Source: Sphingomonas sp. BK580 (GTDB lineage Bacteria > Pseudomonadota > Alphaproteobacteria > Sphingomonadales > Sphingomonadaceae). From it: a stretch of DNA of 64,000 nt. Below, piece by piece: positions 1 to 9,587 of this stretch. Every line of letters starts with the position of its first letter. The stretch's first letter is position 1. The stretch covers positions 124,001-188,000 of the forward strand of contig NZ_JACIAY010000006.1 in NCBI RefSeq assembly GCF_014194975.1. Direction: 5' to 3'. The translations under genes were made by a program, and so were the position numbers. The notes under the pieces are model-generated. The model was not told the DNA's origin. It searched no databases and was given only the letters and a program-made list of their open reading frames with translations.

Positions 1-579
1 CGGGCGGCGGCCGAGCGTCAGCGCCAGCACGGTGCCCGGCTTGAGCGAGTCGAGCGCCACCGCATCGCCCACCAGACCGGCGATCCGCCCCGCCTCGCCG
101 CCGCCGACGCCGGCGCGCTGCAGCGCGGTGCGCAGCGTGTCGCCGTCGGCCAGCGCGGCGCTGAGCTCGATCTGCGGGCGCTCGGGCGTCTCGGCGAGCG
201 GGCGCACCAGCGCGGTCGCCGCCATGCGCCGACCGGTGGTGGCGCCGAGCGCGAGCGGCGCGATCCCCTGGGTGCGCGCCTCCTCGAGGCTGGCGCGATC
301 GCCCCGCGCGGCGACGTCGCCGGTGATCGCGGGCAGGCCGGGGTTGAGCTGCCACGCCCCCCAGCACAGCGCCGCGCAGGTCGCGAGACCGCGCCACCAG
401 GTGCGGCTGCCGATGTCGTGGCCGAGATCGGGAACCCAGTCGGTGCGCGCCAGCGCCACACGGGCGCGGTCGACCGCGCCGCGCTCGGCGAGCGGCACCA
501 GCTGGCGCCCGAACGCGCGACCGCCGCTGCGTCCGCCGGCGCCCGCGAGCTCCATCCCCTGATCGTCGCGCAAGAACAC
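1..579 (-). CDS. M23-family peptidase, N-terminal part (cut by window edge)
   Basis: The reading frame stays open for 193 codons to the window edge. A GTG at 579 (VFLRDDQG) is the preferred start; an in-frame ATG follows at 555. About 60 polar residues come first, then one membrane segment (near residues 62-78), then a periplasmic part. That part ends in a GDTL..AL.RAGV pattern with a KPGT motif, as in the OapA/LysM-like region before the catalytic domain of Gram-negative M23 cell-wall endopeptidases. The zinc-binding domain itself lies outside the window, so the family call rests on the N-terminal architecture. It is divergent from the helicase gene. Confidence 0.6.
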   Translation of the reverse strand, partial: MFLRDDQGMELAGAGGRSGGRAFGRQLVPLAERGAVDRARVALARTDWVPDLGHDIGSRTWWRGLATCAALCWGAWQLNPGLPAITGDVAARGDRASLEEARTQGIAPLALGATTGRRMAATALVRPLAETPERPQIELSAALADGDTLRTALQRAGVGGGEAGRIAGLVGDAVALDSLKPGTVLALTLGRRP

Positions 580-781
580 GTCGGCCGCCGCCTTCCGTCA
601 CGCGCCGGACCTACCCCCCGGCGCTTGGGTCACAGCGTTGTGGAGAAGAGGTGCTAAAGTCAAATTAACCGCGCTCCGCCGCCGCGATCGCTGCGGCGGA
701 CCGGTCGTGTCCGGCGGCGGGCCGCGGCGCAGACTGAGCGCGATTGCATCCGGTGGACACAGACCCGATGTAGTCTGGGTC

Positions 782-3277
782 ATGTCGCTCACCCCTCGCC
801 CGCACGACAGCTCGCGCGTGATCGCGGTGCTGGGTCCGACCAACACCGGCAAGACGCATCTCGCGATCGAGCGGATGTGCGCGCATGCCAGCGGCATGAT
901 CGGCTTCCCGCTGCGGCTGCTGGCGCGGGAGGTGTACGACCGGGTGGTCGCGATCAAGGGGCCGGAGCGGGTCGCGCTGATCACCGGCGAGGAACGCATC
1001 GTCCCCAAGGACGCACGCTGGTTCCTGTGCACCGCGGAGAGCCTGCCACTCGAGCGCGACGTCGCCTTCGTCGCGCTCGACGAGGCGCAGCTCGGCGCCG
1101 ACCGCGAGCGCGGCCACGTCTTCACCGATCGCCTGCTGCGCGCGCGCGGGCGCGAGGAGACGATGATCCTCGGCTCCGAGGCGCTCCGCCCGGTGCTGCG
1201 CGCGCTGGTGCCCGAGGCCGAGATCATCGAGCGGCCGCGCTTCTCGACGCTGAGCTATGCCGGCGCTAAGAAGCTGTCGCGGCTGCCGCGGCGCTCCGCG
1301 ATCGTCACCTTCTCGGCTGAGGAGGTCTATGCCACCGCCGAGATGCTGCGCCGGCTGCGCGGCGGCGCCGCGGTGGTGATGGGCGCGCTCAGCCCGCGGA
1401 CGCGCAACGCGCAGGTGGCGATGTTCCAGGCGGGCGAGGTCGACTATCTCGTCGCCACCGACGCGATCGGCATGGGGCTCAACCTCGACGTCGGCCACGT
1501 CGCCTTCGCCGGCCTGTCCAAGTTCGACGGTCAGCAGCGCCGCCGCCTCACCGTCGCAGAGATGGCGCAGATCGCGGGCCGCGCCGGGCGCCACCAGCGC
1601 GACGGCACCTTCGGCGGGCTCACCGAGGAAGGGCCGGAGGCGTTCGAGCCCGAGGAGGTGGCGGCGATCGAGGCACATCGCTTCCCGCGCCTCGACTGGC
1701 TCTACTGGCGCGACGGCACGCCCGACCTCTCCTCGATCGACGCGCTGCTCGCCTCGCTGGCGCGTCGCCCCGAGCACGAGCGGCTGCGCGCCGCGCCCGA
1801 GGCGACCGACCTGCGCGTGCTCAGGCGGCTCGCCGACGAGGCGGGGGTGCGTGACCGCGCGCGCGGCAACGTCGCGCGGCTGTGGGCGGCGTGCGGCATC
1901 CCCGATTTCGCCAAGCTCGGCATCGACCCGCACGCGCGCTTCGTCGGGCGCGTGTTCGGCTATCTCGCGCAGGGGTACGTGCCGCACCAGTGGTTCGCCG
2001 ACGAGGTGGCGCGGCTCGACCGCGTCGAGGGCGACGTCGAGACGATCGCGGGGCGGATCGCGGCGATCCGCAGCTGGGCCTATATCGCGCAGCGACCCGA
2101 CTGGCTCGCCGATCCGGCGCACTGGGCGGCGCGCACGCTCGCGGTGGAGGAGCGGCTGTCCGACGCGCTCCACGAGAAGCTGACGCAGCGCTTCGTCGAC
2201 AAGCGCACCACCGCGCTGGCCAAGAAGATCGGCAGCGGCGTGGGCGCGCTGCCGGTCTCGATCGACGCCGAGGGCGAGGTGACGATCGACACGCACGCGA
2301 TCGGGCGGCTGGAGGGCTTCCGCTTCGTCGTCGCCCCCGACGCCACCGCCGCGGACAAGCGGCTGCTGCTCGCCACCGCGGAGAAGAGGCTCGGCGCCGA
2401 GCGGCGGCGTCGCGCCGACGCGCTGGTGGCGCGCGACGACTCGGGCTTCTTGCTCGACGACTCGGGGGTGATCCTGGCGGACGGGCTGGCGGTGGCGCGG
2501 CTCAAGCGCGGCGCGTCGCTCGCCCGGCCGCAGCTCGCGCTCGACGCGGCGCTCGACTGCCTCGATCCCGGGGTGCGCGACTCGATCATGGCGCGGTTGC
2601 GCGCCTGGCTGGCGGGAGCGATCGGCCGCGCGCTGCGCAGCGTCGCGGCGGCGGCGGAGGCGGCGCGCGCGCCCGCGGCGAGCCCGGCGCTGCGCAGCGT
2701 CGCGGCGGCGCTGGAGAGCGGTGCTGGCTTCGCCGAGCGGCTGCCGCTGCGCGCCGCGATCGAGTCGCTCAGCGCCGGCGACCGCCACTGGCTGCGGCGA
2801 CAGGGCGTGACGATCGGCGCGCTCGACCTGTTCGACCCGCGGCTGCTCAAGCCCGCGGCACAGGCGTGGCGCCGCGCGCTGCTCGCCGCGGCGGGGGCGC
2901 CGCCGCCGCCGCTGCCGCGCGCCGGCGCGACGACGCTGCCGCGCGGCAGCGCTGGCGCGGTGCCGCTGATGGGCTATCGCCCGCTCGGCGCCCAGGCGGT
3001 GCGGATCGACCTGGTCGAGCGGGTCGCGCGTGCCGCGCACGACGCGCGCGCCGCCGACGGCCGCGCGCCCTTCGCGCCCGACCCCGCGCTGGCGGTGTCG
3101 ATCGGGCTCGAGCCGGCGACGATCGCTCGGCTGATGGCCGAGCTCGGCTTCCGCCCCGCGTCCGTCAGCGCCGAGGGGCCACCGCTCTATGTCTGGCGCG
3201 GCCGCACCCGCGCGCGCGAGTCGCGCCCCGCGCCAGACAACGCCTTCGCCGTTCTCGCCGAGCTGGTGCGGCGGTGA
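782..3277 (+). CDS. Suv3-like superfamily 2 RNA helicase
   Basis: 831 residues. Walker A GPTNTGKT lies at residues 18-25, motif II DEAQ near 100, ATDAIGMGLNLDV in the second RecA domain, and motif VI QIAGRAGRHQ near 263. This combination matches the bacterial relatives of mitochondrial Suv3, an ATP-dependent RNA helicase of RNA turnover. The C-terminal half is Ala/Arg-rich and carries a repeated ALRSVAAA segment. ATG 782 was chosen because the family motif follows within 20 residues; the 48 upstream in-frame residues look non-coding. The stop overlaps the S4 gene start (GTGA), so the two are probably cotranscribed and may act in one RNA-processing function. Confidence 0.88.
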   Translation: MSLTPRPHDSSRVIAVLGPTNTGKTHLAIERMCAHASGMIGFPLRLLAREVYDRVVAIKGPERVALITGEERIVPKDARWFLCTAESLPLERDVAFVALDEAQLGADRERGHVFTDRLLRARGREETMILGSEALRPVLRALVPEAEIIERPRFSTLSYAGAKKLSRLPRRSAIVTFSAEEVYATAEMLRRLRGGAAVVMGALSPRTRNAQVAMFQAGEVDYLVATDAIGMGLNLDVGHVAFAGLSKFDGQQRRRLTVAEMAQIAGRAGRHQRDGTFGGLTEEGPEAFEPEEVAAIEAHRFPRLDWLYWRDGTPDLSSIDALLASLARRPEHERLRAAPEATDLRVLRRLADEAGVRDRARGNVARLWAACGIPDFAKLGIDPHARFVGRVFGYLAQGYVPHQWFADEVARLDRVEGDVETIAGRIAAIRSWAYIAQRPDWLADPAHWAARTLAVEERLSDALHEKLTQRFVDKRTTALAKKIGSGVGALPVSIDAEGEVTIDTHAIGRLEGFRFVVAPDATAADKRLLLATAEKRLGAERRRRADALVARDDSGFLLDDSGVILADGLAVARLKRGASLARPQLALDAALDCLDPGVRDSIMARLRAWLAGAIGRALRSVAAAAEAARAPAASPALRSVAAALESGAGFAERLPLRAAIESLSAGDRHWLRRQGVTIGALDLFDPRLLKPAAQAWRRALLAAAGAPPPPLPRAGATTLPRGSAGAVPLMGYRPLGAQAVRIDLVERVARAAHDARAADGRAPFAPDPALAVSIGLEPATIARLMAELGFRPASVSAEGPPLYVWRGRTRARESRPAPDNAFAVLAELVRR
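2630..2710 (+). repeat. 24-bp direct repeat inside the helicase gene
   Basis: The same 24 bases (beginning GCGCTGCGCAGCGTCGCGG) occur at 2630-2653 and 2687-2710. They are 57 bp apart, so the reading frame is kept and ALRSVAAA is encoded twice. This is a likely slippage-prone segment in the low-complexity C-terminal region. Confidence 0.8.
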
Positions 3278-3582
3278 GCGGGGGCGAGGCGATGCGGCTC
3301 GACCGCTATCTGTGGTTCACCCGGCTCGCCAAGACGCGCGACGTCGCGCAGGCGCTGGCGTGCGACGGCCGGCTGCGCATCGACGGGCGGGCGATCGACC
3401 GCGCGCATGCGCCGGTGCGCGTCGGCAACATCCTCACCTTCTTCCACGCCGGGCGCGTGCGCGTGCTGCGGGTGGAGGCGCTGCCGGGACGGCGCGGGCC
3501 CGCGCCCGAGGCGCAGGCCTGCTACCAGGAACTGGTCGCCGGCGCGGGTGAGAACGGGTCGCAACGCGGTGACGAGCGTTGA
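3274..3582 (+). CDS. S4 RNA-binding domain protein (Hsp15-like)
   Basis: 102 residues. The N-terminus (MRLDRYLWFTRLAKTRD, then RLRIDGRAIDRAHAPVRVG) is a standard S4 fold, as in Hsp15/RluB-type proteins that bind structured rRNA. GTG 3274 overlaps the helicase stop; ATG 3292 is an alternative start 6 codons in and fits the family's MRLDR beginning well. Its position directly behind the helicase suggests a shared role in ribosomal RNA handling. Confidence 0.85.
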   Translation: MSGGEAMRLDRYLWFTRLAKTRDVAQALACDGRLRIDGRAIDRAHAPVRVGNILTFFHAGRVRVLRVEALPGRRGPAPEAQACYQELVAGAGENGSQRGDER

Positions 3583-3636
3583 CGCGGGCGTGATGCGGCG
3601 CAAAAGCGGCGCGCGAGAAGCGAGGATATCCCGATC

Positions 3637-3978
3637 ATGACCTACGTCGTCACCGACGCGTGCATCCGCTGCAAGTACATGGACTGCGTGGAGGTCTGCC
3701 CGGTCGACTGTTTCTACGAGGGCGAGAACATGCTCGTCATCAATCCGTCCGAGTGTATCGACTGCGGCGTGTGCGAGCCGGAATGCCCGGCCGAGGCGAT
3801 CCTGCCCGACACCGAGAGCGGGCTGGAGCAGTGGCTCGAGCTGAACAACACCTTCTCGGCGCAATGGCCCAACGTCACGCGCAAGCTCGATCAGACCCCG
3901 CCCGACGCCGATTCGTTCAAGGGCCAGGACGGCAAGTTCGACAAGTTCTTCTCGCCCGAGCCGGGCAAGGGCGACTGA
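3637..3978 (+). CDS. fdxA: 7Fe ferredoxin FdxA
   Basis: 113 residues, the usual length for FdxA. The N-terminus begins [17 protein letters not shown] and then reads [13 protein letters not shown] second cluster, [16 protein letters not shown], follows near residue 40. The cysteine arrangement is that of [3Fe-4S][4Fe-4S] ferredoxins, soluble electron carriers. The acidic C-terminal tail ([18 protein letters not shown]) is typical. The gene lies 54 bp after the S4 gene and could be in the same transcript. Confidence 0.95.
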   Translation: MTYVVTDACIRCKYMDCVEVCPVDCFYEGENMLVINPSECIDCGVCEPECPAEAILPDTESGLEQWLELNNTFSAQWPNVTRKLDQTPPDADSFKGQDGKFDKFFSPEPGKGD

Positions 3979-4042
3979 GTCGCGGCGGACGGGGTGGCGA
4001 GCGCGGTTGCCCGTCACGGCGCGCGGGCGTACCGCTGCGCGT

Positions 4043-4843
4043 ATGATCCGCCGGCCCGTCTCCGCGCTCCTCGCGCTGCTCCTCCCGCTCGCCGCCGCGG
4101 CCCCGGCCGCACGCGCGCTACAGGCGGCACCAGCCGCGGCCGAAGCCCGGCCACCGGTGGTGGTGCCGACCGTCGTCGCACGCTTCCCGCATGACCGCGA
4201 GGCCTTCACCGAGGGACTGATCTGGCACGGCGGCGCGCTCTACGAGAGTGTCGGGCTGGAGGGCCGCTCCGATGTCCGCCGCGTCGAGCTCGCCACCGGC
4301 AAGGCGGTGAGACGCGCGGTCATCCCGCCGGCGCAGTTCGGCGAGGGGCTGGCGGCGTGGAAGGACCAGCTCGTCAGCCTCACCTGGCACGACGGGATCG
4401 CGCATCGCTGGGCGGCGGCGACGCTGCGGCCGCTCGGCACGGCGCGCTACAGCGGCGAGGGCTGGGGGCTGACGAGCGATCGCACCGCGCTGATCCGCTC
4501 CGACGGCAGCGCGACGCTGACCTTCCACGATCCGGTCACGCTGGCGGTGAAGCGGACGCTCAAGGTGACCTACATGGGTCAGCCGGTCGACCAGCTCAAC
4601 GAGCTCGAGTGGGTGGACGGCGCGATCCTCGCCAACGTCTGGCACCAGCCGATGATCGTGCGGATCGACCCGGCGAGCGGGCGAGTCACCCAGGTGATCG
4701 ACCTGCGCGCGATCGTCGCCGAGGTCGGCGCGCGCGACCCCGAGGCGGTCGCCAACGGCATCGCCTGGGACGCCGCCGGGCGCCGCCTCTTCGTCACCGG
4801 CAAGCGCTGGCCCACCCTTTTCGAGATCCGGCTGCCGCGCTGA
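4043..4843 (+). CDS. Glutaminyl-peptide cyclotransferase (beta-propeller type), exported
   Basis: 266 residues. An Ala-rich signal peptide (MIRRPVSALLALLLPLAAA) is followed by the QC family pattern FPHDREAFTEGLIW, LYESVGLEG, QLNELEWVDGAILANVW and a closing NGIAWD...RLFVTGKRWPTLFEI. The family converts N-terminal Gln to pyroglutamate and forms a five-bladed propeller. ATG 4043 is preferred over an in-frame ATG at 4007 because it starts a clean signal peptide. It probably acts in the periplasm. Confidence 0.9.
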   Translation: MIRRPVSALLALLLPLAAAAPAARALQAAPAAAEARPPVVVPTVVARFPHDREAFTEGLIWHGGALYESVGLEGRSDVRRVELATGKAVRRAVIPPAQFGEGLAAWKDQLVSLTWHDGIAHRWAAATLRPLGTARYSGEGWGLTSDRTALIRSDGSATLTFHDPVTLAVKRTLKVTYMGQPVDQLNELEWVDGAILANVWHQPMIVRIDPASGRVTQVIDLRAIVAEVGARDPEAVANGIAWDAAGRRLFVTGKRWPTLFEIRLPR

Positions 4844-4880
4844 GGATCGCGCGCGTCGCCGCTGCGGGCGTGAGCGCGGC

Positions 4881-5660
4881 TCAGGCCAGCAGCCGCACGC
4901 CGACGATCAGCAGCACCAGCGCCAGCGCCGGGGTGACGACCCGCTCCGGCAGCCGGTCGGTCAGCTGCGCGCCCAGGATCACGCCGGGGATCGACCCGAG
5001 CAGCAGCGCGGCGAGCAGGTGCAGGTCGATGTTGCCGATCAGCGCGTGGCCGATCCCGCCGAGCAGCGCGACCGGCACGGCGTGGACGATGTCCGTCCCC
5101 ACCAGCTTCTTGGCGGTGAGCCGGAAGGGATAGAGCAGCAGCAGCAGCGTCGCCCCCAGCGCGCCCGCACCGACCGAGGTGAGCGTGATCAGCGTGCCGA
5201 GCAGCGCCCCCGCCGCGACCGTCAGCGCGGGCTGGTAGCGCAGCAGCGCCTCGGTGCGCGCGCCCTCGCGCCGCGCGAAGCGGCGTGCCAGCGCGGCGCG
5301 GAAGGGCGTGAGCAGCGCCGAGATCACCAGCGTCGCGCCGAGCACGCGCACGATCAGCCCGCCGCTCTCCGCGCGCTCGTGGTGACTCCACAGCCACCAC
5401 AGCGTGATCGCGACCGCGGGCAGGCTGCCCAGGCAGAGCCGGCGCACCACCGTCCAATCGGCATTGTCGCGGCGGTGATGCACTGCGCCGCCGACCAGCT
5501 TGGTGAGCGCGGCGAACCACAGGTCGGTGCCGACCGCGGTGGCGGGCGCCACCCCGAACAGCAGGATCAGCACCGGCGACATCAGCGACCCGCCGCCCAC
5601 GCCCGTGAGCCCCACGGTCGCGCCGACGAAAAATCCCGCGAGCGTGCTCAGCCAGTCCAC
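4881..5660 (-). CDS. TauE/SafE (DUF81) membrane permease
   Basis: 259 residues from GTG 5660 (VDWLSTLAGFFVGATVGLTG). The GLTGVGGGSLMSP loop and a second half-repeat with TLTSVGAGALG are the twin signatures of TauE/SafE anion exporters; about eight hydrophobic segments are visible. The open frame continues upstream to 5771, but that stretch is Arg/Pro-rich and not membrane-like. The substrate cannot be read from sequence; sulfite or organosulfonates are the family's usual ones. It converges with the glutaminyl cyclase gene. Confidence 0.87.
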   Translation of the reverse strand: MDWLSTLAGFFVGATVGLTGVGGGSLMSPVLILLFGVAPATAVGTDLWFAALTKLVGGAVHHRRDNADWTVVRRLCLGSLPAVAITLWWLWSHHERAESGGLIVRVLGATLVISALLTPFRAALARRFARREGARTEALLRYQPALTVAAGALLGTLITLTSVGAGALGATLLLLLYPFRLTAKKLVGTDIVHAVPVALLGGIGHALIGNIDLHLLAALLLGSIPGVILGAQLTDRLPERVVTPALALVLLIVGVRLLA

Positions 5661-5777
5661 GTCGCGCGTGCCCCCATCGCATGTCCCGGCGTCATCGCGC
5701 CCGATGTGCGATGCCGAGGGGGCGCGCGGCAAGCGCAGAAAAGCTTGGGGCGGCCGTGGCGGCGGGCGCATCGGGGG

Positions 5778-6920
5778 TCAGGCGTGGGCCGCGCCCGCAT
5801 GCAGCCGCGCCACGATCGCCGCGATCCGTTCGCCGGCGGCGCCGTCGCCATAGGGATTGCGGGCGCGGGCCATCGCGGCGTGCGCGGCGGGATCGTCGAG
5901 CAGCCGCTCCGCCGCCGCGACGATCCGCCCTGGATCGGTCCCGACCAGTCGCGCGCAGCCGGCCGCCACGCCCTCGGGCCGCTCGGTGGTGTCGCGCAGC
6001 ACCAGCACGGGGAGGTCGAGCGCGGGCGCCTCCTCCTGCAGGCCGCCCGAGTCGGTGAGCAGCAGGCGGCTCATGCGCAGCAACCGCACCATCGCCGGAT
6101 AGTCGAGCGGCGGCAGCACCGTCACCCGCCGCTCGCGCGCGAGCAGCCGCGCCAGAGCGCGCGTCCGCGGCGCCGGGTGCGCGAGCAGCGCGACGGCGAC
6201 GTCGTCGCGCCGCGCGAGCGTGGACAGGGCTAGCGCCACCCGCGCCATCGCCGCCGGGTCCTTCTCGCGGCGATGCACCGTCACGGTGACGATGCGCCGC
6301 GGGCCCGCCGAGGCGGCGAACGGCGCCACCGCTGCCCCGAGCGACGGGATGGCGGCGACCTGCGCGGCCATCCCGAGCAGCGAGTCGATCCCGCTATTGC
6401 CGGTGACGTGGATCGCATGCAGTGGGACGTTCTCGGCGGCGAGCGCCGCCGCCGCCGTCGCGGTGGGCGCGAAGTGGCAGTCGGCCACCGCGGTGACCGC
6501 GCGGCGCCAGCCTTCCTCGGGGCGCGGTGCGGCGAGATCGCCGCTCCGCAGTCCCGCCTCGACGTGCGCGAGCGGGACGCCGCACAGGTTCGCCGCCATC
6601 GCCCCCGCCCAGGCGCTGGAGGTGTCGCCCTGCACCACCAGGCGCGCCGGCCGCTCCGCCTCGAGCAGCGCGGCCACCGAGTCGAGCATCGCGCCGAGCA
6701 TCCGTCGATGCGGTTCGCCGGCGCGCATCAGGTCGAGGTCGATGTCGGGCACGAGCCCGAGCGCGGCGAGCGTGTGGTCGAGCAGCTCGCGGTGCTGCCC
6801 GGTCACGGCGACGCGCACCTTCAGCCGCGGCCGGCGTCGCAGGGCCGCGACCACCGGCCCCATCTTGATCGCCTCCGGTCGCGTGCCGAATAGAAGCAAG
6901 ATAGGCGGCGCGCTGCGCAT
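5778..6920 (-). CDS. wecB: UDP-N-acetylglucosamine 2-epimerase (non-hydrolysing)
   Basis: 380 residues. FGTRPEAIKMGPVV at the start, VTVHRREK in the middle, and LLTDSGGLQEEAP...TTERPEGV are the family signatures. The enzyme interconverts UDP-GlcNAc and UDP-ManNAc for surface polysaccharides. ATG 6920 has GGAAG just upstream; an in-frame ATG at 6950 would add ten residues unlike the family. No other polysaccharide genes are adjacent. It is divergent from gnd across about 90 bp. Confidence 0.92.
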   Translation of the reverse strand: MRSAPPILLLFGTRPEAIKMGPVVAALRRRPRLKVRVAVTGQHRELLDHTLAALGLVPDIDLDLMRAGEPHRRMLGAMLDSVAALLEAERPARLVVQGDTSSAWAGAMAANLCGVPLAHVEAGLRSGDLAAPRPEEGWRRAVTAVADCHFAPTATAAAALAAENVPLHAIHVTGNSGIDSLLGMAAQVAAIPSLGAAVAPFAASAGPRRIVTVTVHRREKDPAAMARVALALSTLARRDDVAVALLAHPAPRTRALARLLARERRVTVLPPLDYPAMVRLLRMSRLLLTDSGGLQEEAPALDLPVLVLRDTTERPEGVAAGCARLVGTDPGRIVAAAERLLDDPAAHAAMARARNPYGDGAAGERIAAIVARLHAGAAHA

Positions 6921-7013
6921 GTCTTCCCATTGTAGCGCGGGGTGGGGCATGCTGCGGCGCGGAACCTAGCGGCCGTGCCGCGCGATTCAGCGGCGAGCGA
7001 GGAGGGTAGCAGA

Positions 7014-8003
7014 ATGCGACTGGTGATGATCGGCCTCGGCCGGATGGGCGGCAACATGGCGCGTCGCCTGATGCAGGCGGGGCATGAGATCGTCGCCTAT
7101 GACCGCGACACCGACGCGGTCGCCAAGCTCGCCGACGCCGGCGCGATCGCCGCCGCCTCGCTCGACGAGGCGCGCGCGCGCTGCCAGGACGGCGGCGCCG
7201 CCGCGATCTGGTGGGTGATGCTGCCGCACGGCGCGGTGACCGACGGCGTGATCGAGCAGATCGCCGGCGGTGCGAGCCCGGGCGAGGTCGTGATCGACGG
7301 CGGCAATAGCTTCTACAAGGACGATATCCGCCGCGCCAAGGCGCTCGCCGAGAAGGACGTCCACTACGTCGACGTCGGCACGTCGGGCGGCGTCTGGGGG
7401 TTGGAGCGCGGCTATTGCATGATGATCGGTGGCCCCGACCAGGTCGTGCGCGACCTCGACCCGGTCTTCTCCGCGCTGGCGCCGGGCGCGGGCTCGATCG
7501 AGCGCACGCGCGGCCGCGCCGAGGGGATCGATGACCGCGCCGAGCGCGGCTACATCCACGCCGGGCCGGCGGGCGCGGGCCATTTCGTCAAGATGATCCA
7601 CAACGGCATCGAATATGGCCTGATGCAGGCCTATGCCGAGGGCTTCGACGTGCTCAAGGGGAAGGCGTCGGAGAAGCTACCCGAGGACGAGCGCTACGAC
7701 CTCAACCTCGCCGACATCGCCGAGGTGTGGCGCCGCGGCAGCGTGATCTCGTCCTGGCTGCTCGACCTCACCGCCCAGGCGCTGGCGAGCGACCCGCACC
7801 TGGACAAGTTCAGCGGCAACGTCGCCGACTCGGGCGAGGGCCAGTGGACGATCGAGGCGGCGATGGAGGAAGCCGTGCCGGTCAACGTCCTCACCACCGC
7901 CCTGTTCGCGCGCTATCGCAGCCGCGTCGAGCACACCTTCGGCGAGAAGGCGCTGTCGGCGATGCGCTTCGGCTTCGGCGGCCACGTCGAGATGCCGCAA
8001 TAA
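7014..8003 (+). CDS. gnd: 6-phosphogluconate dehydrogenase, decarboxylating (short form)
   Basis: 329 residues, the length of the short GndA/YqeC-type enzymes rather than the roughly 470-residue form. It shows the dinucleotide fold [13 protein letters not shown], then [19 protein letters not shown] and [23 protein letters not shown]. It oxidises 6-phosphogluconate to ribulose 5-phosphate. GGAGGG lies 7 bases before ATG 7014. The stop codon overlaps the next ATG (TAATG), so it is cotranscribed with a HAD phosphatase. Confidence 0.93.
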   Translation: MRLVMIGLGRMGGNMARRLMQAGHEIVAYDRDTDAVAKLADAGAIAAASLDEARARCQDGGAAAIWWVMLPHGAVTDGVIEQIAGGASPGEVVIDGGNSFYKDDIRRAKALAEKDVHYVDVGTSGGVWGLERGYCMMIGGPDQVVRDLDPVFSALAPGAGSIERTRGRAEGIDDRAERGYIHAGPAGAGHFVKMIHNGIEYGLMQAYAEGFDVLKGKASEKLPEDERYDLNLADIAEVWRRGSVISSWLLDLTAQALASDPHLDKFSGNVADSGEGQWTIEAAMEEAVPVNVLTTALFARYRSRVEHTFGEKALSAMRFGFGGHVEMPQ

Positions 8004-8809
8004 TGCCGGTCCGACTGCTGGTGTCCGACGTCGACGGCACGCTCGTCGACAAGGAGAAGCAGCTCACCGCGGCGACGATCGCCGCGGTGAAGCGACTGCA
8101 GGACGAGGGCGTCGGCTTCACGCTGATCAGCGCGCGGCCGATGTCGGGCATTCGCCCGCTGCTCGATCAACTCGGCTTCGACGGCGACGTCGCCGCCTTC
8201 AACGGCGGCATCGTCTTCCGTCGCGACGGCACGATCGTGCATCACGAGACGCTTCCCGCCGATGTCGCGAGGGAAGCGCTGACGATCGCGGCCGAGTTCG
8301 AGGTCGACACCTGGCTGTTCGCCGACGACCGCTGGTACGCCACCGACCCCGACGGCCCGCACACGACGAGCGAGCGGCGCAGCTCCGCGCAGGAGCCCGT
8401 GGTGGCCGAGGACCTCGGCGCGTTGCTCGACCGCGCCGACAAGCTCACCTTCGTCAGCGACGACGAGGCGATGCTCCACGCGCTCTACGCGCGCGTCCAC
8501 ACCGCGATCGGTGACCGCGCCACCGTGGCGCAGTCGCAGGTCTATTATCTCGACGTCACCGCCAAGGGCGCCAACAAGGGCGACGGCATCGCCGCGCTGA
8601 GCCGGGCGCTCGGCGTCGCGCTGGAGGACACCGCCGCGATCGGCGACCAGGCCAACGACCTGCCGATGCTGCGCCGCGCCGGCCTGCCGATCGCGATGGG
8701 CAACGCGCCCGAGGCGGTGAGACAGGCGGCGCAAGAGGTGACTCGCGCGAACGACCAGGATGGCGTAGCGCACGCCATCGAAACGATTGTTCTGCCGCGG
8801 AGACAGTGA
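8003..8809 (+). CDS. Cof-type HAD-IIB sugar-phosphate phosphatase
   Basis: 268 residues. It contains HAD motif I DVDGTLVDKEKQL, motif II LISARP, the cap region, the Lys in TAKGANKGDGI and motif III/IV IGDQANDLPMLRRAG. The Cof family dephosphorylates sugar phosphates and related cofactors. It overlaps the gnd stop by one base and abuts the next HAD gene without a gap, which points to phosphosugar clean-up coupled to the pentose phosphate step. Confidence 0.9.
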   Translation: MPVRLLVSDVDGTLVDKEKQLTAATIAAVKRLQDEGVGFTLISARPMSGIRPLLDQLGFDGDVAAFNGGIVFRRDGTIVHHETLPADVAREALTIAAEFEVDTWLFADDRWYATDPDGPHTTSERRSSAQEPVVAEDLGALLDRADKLTFVSDDEAMLHALYARVHTAIGDRATVAQSQVYYLDVTAKGANKGDGIAALSRALGVALEDTAAIGDQANDLPMLRRAGLPIAMGNAPEAVRQAAQEVTRANDQDGVAHAIETIVLPRRQ

Positions 8810-9562
8810 ATGAAGAAGCTCGTCGCCTTCGATCTCGACGGTACCCTCGCGCTCAGCAAACAGGCGCTCAAGGACGACATGGGTGAGACGCTGGCGGACC
8901 TGCTTACGGTCGCCGACGTCGCGGTGATCTCGGGCGGTGACTGGCCGCAGTTCGAGAAGCAGGTGGCGAGCCGCCTGCCCGAGCGCGCCGATCGCGACCG
9001 GCTGTGGCTGATGCCGACCACCGGCACCAAGCTGTACGTCCACCGCGATGGCGCGTGGAAGACAATCTACGCCGAGCTGTTCGACGACGCCGAGAAGCAG
9101 AAGATCATCGATGCGTTCGGCCAGTCGCTCGAGGCGACCGGCTTCGTCCCCGAGCAGACCTGGGGCGAGCGGATCGAGGACCGCGGCAGCCAGATCACCT
9201 TCTCCGCGCTCGGCCAGCAGGCCCCGCTCGAGGCCAAGGAGACCTGGGACCCGGATTTCGCCAAGCGCAAGGTGATCCAGGCCGACCTGCGCCAGCGGCT
9301 GCCGGGCCTCGCGATCAACATGGGCGGTGCCACCTCGATCGACATCACGCGCGAGGGCGTCGACAAGGGTTACGGCCTGCGCAAGCTGGCGGCGGAGAGC
9401 GGCATCCGGCTCGGCGAGATGCTCTTCATCGGCGACGCGATCTTCCCGGGCGGCAACGACTATCCCGCGCACGAGGCGGGGGTGGACTGCGTCCGCGTGC
9501 GCGACCCGCAGGAGACGATCAGCGTGGTGACCGCGATCGTCGCGTGCCAGAAGCAGGGCTGA
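8810..9562 (+). CDS. HAD-IIB phosphomannomutase-like phosphatase
   Basis: 250 residues. Motif I is FDLDGTLALSKQ, followed by ISGGDWPQFEKQ, a PTTGTKLY segment, GGATSIDITREGVDKGYGLRKL and motif IV FIGDAIFPGGNDYPA. The overall layout resembles eukaryotic-type phosphomannomutase and its bacterial HAD-IIB relatives. It starts directly after the preceding stop. The true substrate is unknown; mutase activity would require the acidic residue after the nucleophile, and here motif I reads DLDGT, which is compatible. Confidence 0.82.
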   Translation: MKKLVAFDLDGTLALSKQALKDDMGETLADLLTVADVAVISGGDWPQFEKQVASRLPERADRDRLWLMPTTGTKLYVHRDGAWKTIYAELFDDAEKQKIIDAFGQSLEATGFVPEQTWGERIEDRGSQITFSALGQQAPLEAKETWDPDFAKRKVIQADLRQRLPGLAINMGGATSIDITREGVDKGYGLRKLAAESGIRLGEMLFIGDAIFPGGNDYPAHEAGVDCVRVRDPQETISVVTAIVACQKQG

Positions 9563-9587
9563 GCGCGGCCTCCGCGGGACGCGCGCG

